Source: Propioniciclava tarda (lineage in GTDB: Bacteria > Actinomycetota > Actinomycetes > Propionibacteriales > Propionibacteriaceae). From it: a DNA stretch of 64,000 nt. Position numbers and translations under genes: made by a program. This document shows, piece after piece, positions 20,248 through 30,451 of this stretch; the first letter of the stretch is position 1, and every line of letters begins with the position of its first letter. The stretch is from positions 346,949 to 410,948 of the forward strand of contig NZ_FXTL01000001.1 of NCBI RefSeq assembly GCF_900182665.1. The letters run 5' to 3'. The notes beneath the pieces are model-generated. The model searched no databases and had not been told where the DNA came from. It worked only from the letters and a program-made list of their open reading frames with translations.

Positions 20248-23009
20248 GCGGTCAACTCCCGGTTCAGGGCGTCCAGGATGCTTTCAGTGTCCGGACCCAG
20301 CTCGCGCACCGCGCCGTCCACGCCGCCTCGGTCGCTGAACGGGGTGCCGTCTAAGTCCTCCGGCGCGATCCCAGCGGAGACGGTGATGACCTCGACGATG
20401 TTGTCCAGCCACCAGCGCTGGTCGACGGTGAAGCGGCGTCCGGACTGCTCTTGGCCCGCGAGCCAGCCGGCGTACCGCGTCCGAACCGTCTCGGCGTAGG
20501 GCACGAGCTCGGAGTCCAGGCCGAGGGTGTAGCGCAGCAGCGACACCAGGTCCGTCAGCGTGTGCCGCGTTGACGGACGCACCTTGCCGGCGTCCACGGC
20601 CTCGTAGGCGGCCCAGACCAGGTCCGGCGTCCAGTTACGCGGCGGACGCGCGATGCGGTCGGCCAACTCCTGCACCTGCGGGAACGACACCTTGGCCGTA
20701 CCCCGCAGCCGCCGCGCCTCGTCGATCACGGCGATCGCCGAGATCTCGTCGCGGTGCTCGTGCAGATAGGCGCGCCACGACTCGACGATCGACTTCGCCC
20801 GCCCCGGATCCACCACGCCGTGCGCATCGACCAAGCGGTCGACGTTCACCTCATCGATGATCCGGTCGTGGGATCGGCGCAACTCCAGGATTCGCGCGCG
20901 CAGGTCCGGGTTGGACGCCAGCGGCGCGACCGCAGCCTCCAGCAGGGCCTCGATCGCCGCCTGGGGATCGGACGCCCCCGCCGCGGCCTTCGCCTGGGCG
21001 TCCGGATCGACGGCGTCCACCAGCCCCCGGACGATGCCGCGCAAGGGGCGTCCGGCGACCTCGTCCAACTCGGCACGCTCGGCGACGGTGAGATCCAACT
21101 CCAGGGCCGCAAGCCGGGACGCCAGCGTGGCGGCCTCGTCGGCGTCCAACTCGAACAAGGCGGCCTTCTTGAGCAGGGACTCCAGCGACACCCCCTTGAC
21201 CCGGTTGAGCGGCGGCTCGACGAAGTCGTGCTCGGTGACTCCGACGGCGTCCACGAGGACGAAGCGGGTCTTGGCCAGCGCGTCCGGGGTCACGGACGCG
21301 AACGTCGCGGCGTCGATGGTGCGCGCGCCGCGGCCCTTCATCTGCTCGAAGTACTGGGCGCTGCGCACGTCGCGCAGGAAGAACACGCACTCCAGCGGCT
21401 TCACGTCGGTGCCGGTGGCGATCATGTCCACGGTCACGGCGATGCGCAGGGTGGGGGAGGTGCGGAAGGCGGTGAGGTGCGCCTCGGCGTCCTTGTTCTG
21501 GTACGTGATCTTCGTGGCGAAGTCGTTGCCCTTGCCGAAGACCTCACGCACCATGCGGACGATCGTCTCGGCGTGTGCGTCGTCCTTGGCGAAGACCAGC
21601 GTCTTCGGCACCTCGGAGCGGCCCGGGAAGATCTCGGTGAACAGGCGGTCGCGGAAGGTCTGCAGGACCAGCCGGATCTGGCTCACCGACGTGACGGCGC
21701 GGTCGAGGTCGGACTTGCCGTAATCGACGTCCTCGTCCAGCGCTTCGAGGCGCTGCTGGCGGGTGCGACGGTCGAGCTTCGGCACGATGGTGCCGGCCTC
21801 GATGGACGCGCCCTGCTCCGAGATCTCGGTCTTGATGCGGTAGATGTCGAAGTCGACGTTGACGCGGTCGGCCACGGACTGCGGGTAGGTGTACTCCGAC
21901 ACCAGGTTCTGCCGGAAGAACGCGAACGTCTGCTTGCCCGGCGTCGCCGTCAGGCCGATCACGTGCGCGTCGAAGTACTCGAGGACGCCGCGCCAGACGC
22001 CGTAGATCGAGCGATGGGCCTCGTCGACGATGACGAGGTCGAAGGCGTCCGGGGCAAGAGCCTGGGAATACTCGACCGTGACGGGGGCGTCCGGGGTGAA
22101 GGAGTCGAGGGCCTCGTCGTCGGCGTCCGTCACGGTCTGCCCCTTGAGCACCGAATAGACGCGCTGAATCGTCGAGATGACCACCGAGGACGACTCCAGC
22201 ATCCCGGCCGACGTCAGGGTCGCCACCGGGTAGATCTCGCTGAAGCGGCGTCCGTCGCCTGGGACGCGGTAGTTGCCGAACTCGGACGCCGTCTGCTTGC
22301 CCAGGTTGTTGCGGTCGACCAGGAAAAGGACGCGCTTGAAGCCCCCGTGCGCGAGCAACCGGTAGCACTGGGTGACCGCCGTGAAGGTCTTGCCCGCCCC
22401 CGTCGCCATCTGGATGAGCGAGCGATCGAAGCGCTGCTCGCGTAGCGACCGCTCAACGCCGGCGATGGCCTCGATCTGCGCTGGCCGGAGGCTCGTGGTG
22501 TCGAGCGGCGGTAGCGCCTGCACCTTCGCACGCCAGGTCGGTCGAGCAGGGTCCGCGTCGGCGTCCCGAAGAAGGCGCGCTAGCGTCTCGGGACGCGGGA
22601 AGCTGAACAGTCGGCGAGCGCGGGCGTCCGGATCGAAGCCGTTCGTGAACCAGGTCTCGCTGCCGGACGCCTCGAAGACGAACGGGAGGCGTCCATCGCA
22701 CAGGCGAGCCCGGCGAAGCGCCTCGGGACGCAGACCGGCTGCATACATCGCCGACTGCCATTCGACACCGGCCAGCGCCGTGCCCTGGGGCTTCGCTTCG
22801 ATGACCCCGACGACGCGCGTGTCGAGGTACAGCAGGTAGTCGGCGCGACCGTGGCCGCTCTTCATCGTCGTTTCGCGCACCGCGATGCCCTGGCCGGCGG
22901 CCAAGCTGAGCTGCTTCAACGACTGCACCTGCCAGCCGGCGTCGCGGAGCTGGCGATCGATGATGACCCGCGCCCGCTCCTCGGCGGCGAGGCGGTCTTC
23001 GGGGGTCAT
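20244..23009 (-). CDS. hsdR: Type I restriction enzyme motor/nuclease subunit HsdR
   Basis: 921 residues, near the length of EcoEI-type R subunits. The N-terminal PD-(D/E)xK nuclease is visible as RADYLLYLDTRVVGVIEAK (Asp 57, Glu 71, Lys 73). SF2 helicase motifs follow: ATGAGKT (Walker A, about 202-208), DEAHRS (motif II), GLTATPGK (motif III) and later QMKGRGARTID (motif VI). The C-terminal part is the helical HsdM-contacting region. It is the first gene of the operon; start ATG 23009. Confidence 0.95.
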   Translation of the reverse strand: MTPEDRLAAEERARVIIDRQLRDAGWQVQSLKQLSLAAGQGIAVRETTMKSGHGRADYLLYLDTRVVGVIEAKPQGTALAGVEWQSAMYAAGLRPEALRRARLCDGRLPFVFEASGSETWFTNGFDPDARARRLFSFPRPETLARLLRDADADPARPTWRAKVQALPPLDTTSLRPAQIEAIAGVERSLREQRFDRSLIQMATGAGKTFTAVTQCYRLLAHGGFKRVLFLVDRNNLGKQTASEFGNYRVPGDGRRFSEIYPVATLTSAGMLESSSVVISTIQRVYSVLKGQTVTDADDEALDSFTPDAPVTVEYSQALAPDAFDLVIVDEAHRSIYGVWRGVLEYFDAHVIGLTATPGKQTFAFFRQNLVSEYTYPQSVADRVNVDFDIYRIKTEISEQGASIEAGTIVPKLDRRTRQQRLEALDEDVDYGKSDLDRAVTSVSQIRLVLQTFRDRLFTEIFPGRSEVPKTLVFAKDDAHAETIVRMVREVFGKGNDFATKITYQNKDAEAHLTAFRTSPTLRIAVTVDMIATGTDVKPLECVFFLRDVRSAQYFEQMKGRGARTIDAATFASVTPDALAKTRFVLVDAVGVTEHDFVEPPLNRVKGVSLESLLKKAALFELDADEAATLASRLAALELDLTVAERAELDEVAGRPLRGIVRGLVDAVDPDAQAKAAAGASDPQAAIEALLEAAVAPLASNPDLRARILELRRSHDRIIDEVNVDRLVDAHGVVDPGRAKSIVESWRAYLHEHRDEISAIAVIDEARRLRGTAKVSFPQVQELADRIARPPRNWTPDLVWAAYEAVDAGKVRPSTRHTLTDLVSLLRYTLGLDSELVPYAETVRTRYAGWLAGQEQSGRRFTVDQRWWLDNIVEVITVSAGIAPEDLDGTPFSDRGGVDGAVRELGPDTESILDALNRELTA

Positions 23010-23056
23010 GGCGAGACTGTAGCGCTGGGGCGGCTGGACCCGGATCGTGCCCGATC

Positions 23057-23095
23057 AAAGTATGGGCGAAGTTGCGCTACTTCCTAGAAAGTATG
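23057..23095. promoter_or_regulatory. Direct repeats in the hsdR/Rid intergenic region
   Basis: AAAGTATG occurs at 23057-23064 and 23088-23095, 31 bp apart (about three helical turns). Between them GAAGT-TGCGCT-ACTTC (23068-23083) is an inverted repeat. The cluster lies 48 bases upstream of the hsdR start on the minus strand and could be a regulator site for the restriction operon. A clear -35/-10 pair was not identified. Confidence 0.4.
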
Positions 23096-23241
23096 CGAGA
23101 CATTATGGCAAGCTGGCCATGCCTGTTCGGCGGTGAGTGCCCCCGCCGGGGATCGTGAGCCATCGACTGCCTCACGGTCAGGCGCCCGAGCCTCGGCTCT
23201 GGCGGCGCCCATGTCGCAACGAACAACCAGGAGTACCCGCA

Positions 23242-24507
23242 ATGAGCAACTACAACGCCGTGTTGTCGCGCAACCCCGTCAGCGGACTGGCCCTCGGCCC
23301 GTGCTCGCAGACCGTGGCGTTCTCGCACTACAACCACCTGTCGGCCCAGCTGCCGATCGACCCCGCCACCGGCAAGCTGGTCGACGGCGACGCCGCCGCG
23401 CAGGCGTCCCAGTGCCTGACGAACATCGCCGCGATCCTGGACGGCATCGGGCAGAGCCTCGACAACGTGATCCGCGTCACGATCTTCCTGACCGATGGCT
23501 CGGACGCCGACGCCATCGACGCCGTCTACCGCGGCTTCTTCACCGACTACCTGCCCACTCGCACGGTCGTGGGCGTGGCGGCGCTGCCGCTCGGGGCGTC
23601 CGTGCAGATTGAGGCGCTGGTCAGCTACGGGCTCGGGACGATCCCGAACGCGCCGCAGGCGAACGACCTGGTCAAGGTCGCGCACAACACGGCGACCGCC
23701 CCGCTGAGCGACTCGTCGACCCAGACGGTCGCGTTCTCTCACTACAACAACATCACCGCCCAGTTGCCGATCAACCCGGCCACGGGCGAGCTCGTCGCCG
23801 GCGGCGTCCAGGATCAGGCTCGTCAGTGCCTGCGCAACGTGAAGTCGATCCTGGAAGCGATCGACGTGCCGTTCGACGACATCGTCAAGGTCAACATCTT
23901 CCTGACCGACCTGGCGGACACCGGGGCCGTCGACGAGGTCTACTCGACGTTCTTCCCCGACTCGGGCATCGCCCGGACCGTCGGCTACGTTCCCGCGCGG
24001 ACGGTCGTGCCGGCGTCCTGGCTGCCGCGTGGAGCGTCCGTGCAGGTCGAGGCCGTCGTGTCGCACGGCGACGGGACGCCCCCGCAGGCCGTCGAGGACC
24101 GCCACGGCCTCGTCATCCGCCCGAACAACACCGACGCCGCCCCGCGGTCGGCGCTGTCGACCCAGACGGTCGCGTTCTCGCACTACAACAACCTGTCGGC
24201 TCAGCTGCCCATGGACGTCGCCGGCTCGCTCGTCGAGGGCGGAGCCGAGGCGCAGGCCGCACAGTGCTTGACCTACCTCGAGGCCGTTGTCGAGAGCATC
24301 GGCCACTCGCTGGCCGACGTGGTCAAGGTGAACCTCTACCTCACGGACCTCGCCGACCTCGAAGCGGTCAACCGCGCCTACGCCGAGTTCTTCCCGGGAG
24401 GCGTGCCCGCGCGCCGCGTCGTCGGCGTCTCGGAGCTGCCCGGCGGAGCGTCCGTGATGATCGACGGTGTGCTGTCGAACGCCGAGGGGACGCCGCCCGT
24501 CCGGTGA
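23242..24507 (+). CDS. Three-domain tandem Rid (RidA/YjgF) protein
   Basis: 421 residues made of three Rid domains in one chain (about 8-133, 150-280, 297-421). Each begins with a near-identical TVAFSHYN motif, then an SAQLP or TAQLP stretch, and ends with the LP.GASV strand. Single-domain RidA is a trimer that hydrolyses reactive enamine/imine intermediates, with active sites between subunits. Here the trimer may be built into one polypeptide. The key Arg is present in all repeats (PTRTVV, PARTVV, PARRVV). The Glu after it is present in repeats 1 and 2 (IEA, VEA) but is Asp in repeat 3 (IDG). Start ATG 23242, CAGGAG upstream. Confidence 0.92.
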   Translation: MSNYNAVLSRNPVSGLALGPCSQTVAFSHYNHLSAQLPIDPATGKLVDGDAAAQASQCLTNIAAILDGIGQSLDNVIRVTIFLTDGSDADAIDAVYRGFFTDYLPTRTVVGVAALPLGASVQIEALVSYGLGTIPNAPQANDLVKVAHNTATAPLSDSSTQTVAFSHYNNITAQLPINPATGELVAGGVQDQARQCLRNVKSILEAIDVPFDDIVKVNIFLTDLADTGAVDEVYSTFFPDSGIARTVGYVPARTVVPASWLPRGASVQVEAVVSHGDGTPPQAVEDRHGLVIRPNNTDAAPRSALSTQTVAFSHYNNLSAQLPMDVAGSLVEGGAEAQAAQCLTYLEAVVESIGHSLADVVKVNLYLTDLADLEAVNRAYAEFFPGGVPARRVVGVSELPGGASVMIDGVLSNAEGTPPVR

Positions 24508-24763
24508 GCCTTGGTGCCAGCAGGGGAGTCGGACGCCGGTCCGGCTCCCCGAGTTGGTTTCTGGGTCGCACACGGTACGCCCTGGTTGCGAGCACTCGAC
24601 CCAGGGGCCGGGGCTTCGTCGACGACCGAGCGGGCGTCAGCGTCGCACCGTTCGAGGTTCGTCCAGTCATGACTGCAGGTTGCCTCGACTGGACGCCGCT
24701 GACGCCCAGGCTCATCGTGGCACGCAAATCAGCTCCCACGTCTACCTAGCCTCGGCAGGGGTG

Positions 24764-24811
24764 ACTGGGTGCTGGTTGTTGCGGTTACCCGGGAGCTTAA
24801 GCACCCAGTCG
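24764..24811. repeat. 48-bp REP-like palindrome, copy 1
   Basis: Perfect 11-bp arms GACTGGGTGCT and AGCACCCAGTC enclose a 26-base loop. A second element with the same arms and a loop of the same length is at 40658-40705. It lies between convergent genes (Rid protein and aldo/keto reductase), where it could end transcription from both sides. The rest of the 329-base gap 24508-24836 shows no gene. Confidence 0.75.
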
Positions 24812-24836
24812 GGAGTTCGGCTGGGTGAGCTCTCAG

Positions 24837-26602
<1,766 letters not shown>

Positions 26603-26745
26603 TCAGGGCGCGACTACGAAGAAGAGACGGGATCCATACGGATCTGATACGCACAGACGTGCGCTCTGGTGCGAAACCCGCCGCCGGGAGTAGACTGGAT
26701 GCGGGCGGACCGCCCGGGTCGACGGTTGCCCGGAGGTGTTCGGAG

Positions 26746-27408
26746 ATGTCTGGAACCTTGCAGCGGCCCGCAGTGGCCGGCCGCGATCGCTATCACCTGG
26801 CTGCGGACGCGTTTCTGTTCTCGGGGGTGATCACGCTCGTGGGGTTCGGGCTCCAGGAGCTCTTGGTCCTGCTGGTCTCGGGCGGGAACCCCGACCCCAT
26901 GACGGCGCCGGTCTGGCTCGAGGGCATGGGTCTGGCGTTCATCGCCGCGTCGTTCCTCGCGGCCCCGATCATCGCGTGGCAGGTCCACGGCCGCTCGCTG
27001 AGCGGCGCGATCGTGCTGGGCGGCATCGTGGGGGCGGTGGTCGCCGGCCCGGTCGTCGGCGCGGCGTTCTTCGGGCTGTTCTCGCTGTGGCGCTTCGTGC
27101 CGGCGTTCTACCCCCGCGAGGAGATGGGGCCCTGGGACCTCGGCGTCGTCGTCGCCCTCGCCACCCTGGCGTTCCTGGCCGGGCCGGTCATCGCCGCCGT
27201 GCGCGACCTGACCGGGACGAAGGAGCACGTCCGCCTCGACCGGCTCCGCCTGGGGGCGCTGGCGATCGTCCTCGTCGCGGTCATCGTGTCGCTCGTCATC
27301 GGCGGCGAGGGAGCCGAGGCGGGCCTGTTCGCGGTGGCCTTCGGCGCCGGCGCGGCGATGGCCGTGGTGTTCATGGACCTGCTGGCCCGGTGGCGGGCCC
27401 GCGGCTGA
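26746..27408 (+). CDS. Multispanning membrane protein, unknown function
   Basis: 220 residues from ATG 26746. About six hydrophobic segments are visible (FLFSGVITLVGFGLQELLVL, then GLAFIAASFLAAPIIAW and others toward the C-terminus). I recognise no motif or family. It is the only intact gene in the block between the 267-bp repeats. The 246-base gap upstream (26500-26745) separates it from the divergent truncated surface-protein gene. Confidence 0.65.
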   Translation: MSGTLQRPAVAGRDRYHLAADAFLFSGVITLVGFGLQELLVLLVSGGNPDPMTAPVWLEGMGLAFIAASFLAAPIIAWQVHGRSLSGAIVLGGIVGAVVAGPVVGAAFFGLFSLWRFVPAFYPREEMGPWDLGVVVALATLAFLAGPVIAAVRDLTGTKEHVRLDRLRLGALAIVLVAVIVSLVIGGEGAEAGLFAVAFGAGAAMAVVFMDLLARWRARG

Positions 27409-27410
27409 CC

Positions 27411-28202
27411 TCAGCCCGCCAGCCCCAGCGCCCGGTGCACCAGGGTGATCGGGTGCACCGTGTGGCCCCCGGTCGACTTCTGGATCTGCCAGCGGCACGT
27501 CTCGGTGTCGCAGGCCGCCAGGTGGTCGTTAAGTGGCCCGCACCATGTCGAACAGCGGCTTGCCGACGGCCTGCGCGATCTCGTACTTCTCCTTCTTCAG
27601 GCCGTAGGTGCCCGCGATGCCGCAGCAGGTGGCCTGGCTGTCGACCACCGTGAGGCCCGGGATGAGCCGCAGCACGTCGACGGCGGGCGTCCCCATGCCC
27701 TGGCTCCTGAGCTGGCAGGGCGCGTGGTACGGGATCGTCTCGTCGATGCGTCCGAACTGCTCGACCGGCAGCTCGCCGGCGTCGTGCAGCTCGAGCAGGA
27801 ACTCGGAGATCTCGCGGATGCGCGTCCCGACGTCGGCCAGGTCGGCGTCGTCGACGCCCAGGATCTCGTGCGCCTCGTGCTTCAACATGCCGGTGCACGA
27901 CCCCGACGTCGACACGATCGTGAGGTCGGTGCCGGCCGAGCGCAGCTGCCCGACCAGCCGCCGGACGGACTTCGTGGCCGACTCGAACAGCCCGTTGCTC
28001 TGCTCCGCCAGCCCGCAGCAGCCCTGCCTCGGCACCAGCACCTCGTAGCCGAGGTGCTCGAGCACCTGGATCGCGTGCCGGGACGCCTCCACCTCGAAGA
28101 ACCCGCCGGCGCAGCCGTGGAAGTACACCAGCGGGCCGCGCGTGGGTCGCTTGGTCGGCGCCGGACGCCGTTTCAACCACCCCTGGATGGTCTCCCCCGC
28201 GG

Positions 28203-28231
<29 letters not shown>
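27411..28231 (-). pseudogene. GlpC-like (CCG-domain) iron-sulfur subunit: truncated, fused and frameshifted
   Basis: It matches the C-terminal cysteine-rich (CCG) domains of the anaerobic glycerol-3-phosphate dehydrogenase subunit C: VYFHGCAGGFFEVEASRH, PRQGCCGLAEQ, YHAPCQLRSQGMG and TCCGIAGTYGLKKEKYEIA. The N-terminal ferredoxin part is gone; its place is taken by the first nine codons of the aldo/keto reductase (MDKRFLGRS) from the 267-bp repeat. Near the 3' end an extra T gives a stop (27529-27531) after MVRAT, while the +1 frame continues with the conserved CDTETCRWQIQKSTGG to a stop at 27411. It is probably non-functional. Confidence 0.85.
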
Positions 28232-29105
<874 letters not shown>

Positions 29106-29174
29106 TCATGATGCGGGGTCGAAAGGATCCGTCCCATCGGGCCTGATAGGTGCGCTCTTAATCGTCTGCCAACC

Positions 29175-29208
29175 AGAAGCGCACCCATCTTGGTGGCAGG
29201 GCGCTTCT
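29175..29208. repeat. Short inverted repeat upstream of the second aldo/keto reductase
   Basis: AGAAGCGC (29175-29182) and GCGCTTCT (29201-29208) are perfect 8-bp arms 18 bases apart in the 192-base gap between rubrerythrin and the reductase. This is about 80 bases upstream of the reductase start on the minus strand, so it may be a regulator site. Confidence 0.35.
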
Positions 29209-29285
29209 ACCTGCAGATCATCACCAGATCAGCGCCCCGCCAGGCTCGTCCTCGTCTGGACGGGTGACGCAAACGTCCTTCGGAC

Positions 29286-29783
29286 CTACGCGGCCTCGAT
29301 GAACTTCTCTCCAGGGGCGCCGCATACGGGGCACTTGTCCGGACGACCCAACTCGACGTAGCCGCAGAACGGGCAGACGAAGAAGGTGAGCTCCTCGGAG
29401 TCGTCCTCGAGCGCGGCGAGCGCCTTCGTGAACAGCGCCTCGTGGACGCCTTCGACCTCGGCGATCATCCGGAACAGCTTGGCGACAGGGGCCTGGCCGT
29501 CGGCGTCCGCCTCGGCCGCGAAGTCGGGGTACATCGTGACGTTCTCGTAGTTCTCGCCCGCGATCGCGGCGGCGAGGTTCTCGGCGGTCGTGCCGACCTG
29601 GCCGGCCCGCTCGAGCTCCTTCAGCGCGTGGATCGTCTCGGCCTCCGCGACGGCCCGGAACAGGCGGGCGGCGTTGAGCTTGCCCTCCTTCTCGGCCTTC
29701 TTCGCGTAGGCGAGGTACTTGCGGTTCGCCTGGGACTCCCCGGCGAACGCGGCCATCAGGTTGGAGACAGTGCGCTCGGTCAT
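29286..29783 (-). CDS. Rubrerythrin
   Basis: 165-residue cytosolic peroxide-reducing diiron protein. The N-terminal four-helix ferritin-like domain has ExxH-type ligands (AFAGESQANRKYLAYA, AVAEAETIHALKELE, AGENYENVT, IAEVEGVHEALF). The C-terminal rubredoxin domain has FVCPFCGY and DKCPVCGAPGEKF, giving four iron ligands. Start ATG 29783. It removes H2O2 using NADH-linked reductants, as in microaerophilic and anaerobic actinobacteria. Confidence 0.95.
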   Translation of the reverse strand: MTERTVSNLMAAFAGESQANRKYLAYAKKAEKEGKLNAARLFRAVAEAETIHALKELERAGQVGTTAENLAAAIAGENYENVTMYPDFAAEADADGQAPVAKLFRMIAEVEGVHEALFTKALAALEDDSEELTFFVCPFCGYVELGRPDKCPVCGAPGEKFIEAA

Positions 29784-30229
29784 GGTTCGACCGTAGACCG
29801 GCCCGGACGCCGCCGTGCGAGTTTCGCTGCGAGCGAGCGGACAGGCGGTCAGGCCTGCAGGTCGCGCCGGAGTTGAAGGCACGTTCGCCAGATCGAGGGC
29901 CGCAACGCAGCCAGGCGGTGCTGGGATGCGATCAACTGGGCGCGCGGTAGGGCCACATCTTGGTGTCCGGCTTCGACCCGTCCCTCGTCGCCGCCCTGAT
30001 GGCGGGCGGCGCTCCTGGCACCTACCCAGGGGATCGTCCGGTCGTGCGTGGTAGCAGTGTTGACGGCCACGGGGCTGGGCATGCTGAAGGTGCCGCCCCG
30101 GTCAGCGCCGGTTGCGGGGTCGTCGTGCTCGTGCTGCTCTTGAGCGGACGCACGTGGCTGCGCGCCCGCGATGAGCGCGCTGTCGCGTCGGCGGGGGTGG
30201 AGTCATGATGGCGGCCGAGAGGTGAGTCC
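29784..30229. other. Intergenic region with no convincing gene
   Basis: A non-coding or decayed stretch. A possible 82-codon frame at 29960-30208 has a hydrophobic patch (GVVVLVLLLSG) but no family signature, and it precedes a broken glycosyltransferase start. It may be the end of a lost membrane-protein gene from the same cell-surface cluster. Confidence 0.5.
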
Positions 30230-30325
30230 GTGGCCAAGGTGACCATCATCGTCCCGTGCTGGAACGACGGCCAGTTCCGAGTCGATCGCGTCCGCGCTGG
30301 CCCATACGCATCCCGATGGACGACC
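30230..30325 (+). pseudogene. Glycosyltransferase family 2 N-terminal remnant
   Basis: From GTG 30230 the frame reads AKVTIIVPCWNDGQF, the classic first beta strand and nucleotide-binding loop of GT2 enzymes. The expected continuation ESIASALAHTHPDGR is then present, but only after a frame change. The rest of the enzyme is missing. This is a decayed fragment of a surface-polysaccharide gene. From 30326 to 30451 I see nothing further. Confidence 0.7.
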
Positions 30326-30451
30326 TGATGCTCACGACTCGTGCCGGGTCAGCAGGCATAGGAGTTGGCTCGAGCCACTGCTCTCCGACGTGGCCCCACC
30401 CGGGGCACGGTTGTGATCGACACGTGCCCCGGGCGGTTGGCTGTCTAGGGC

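Noticed and set aside
20754..22445. 563-codon plus-strand open frame opposite hsdR
   Set aside because: Antisense shadow of hsdR in high-GC DNA; no ribosome site and no recognisable domain.
23290..24200. Three similar DNA stretches spaced about 420 bases apart, as in a repeat array
   Set aside because: They encode the TVAFSHYN motif of the three Rid domains; the similarity is protein-level and the spacing is far too long for CRISPR.
29960..30208. 82-codon open frame in the rubrerythrin-secreted protein gap
   Set aside because: No family signature, no good ribosome site, and a decayed surroundings; not called as a gene.
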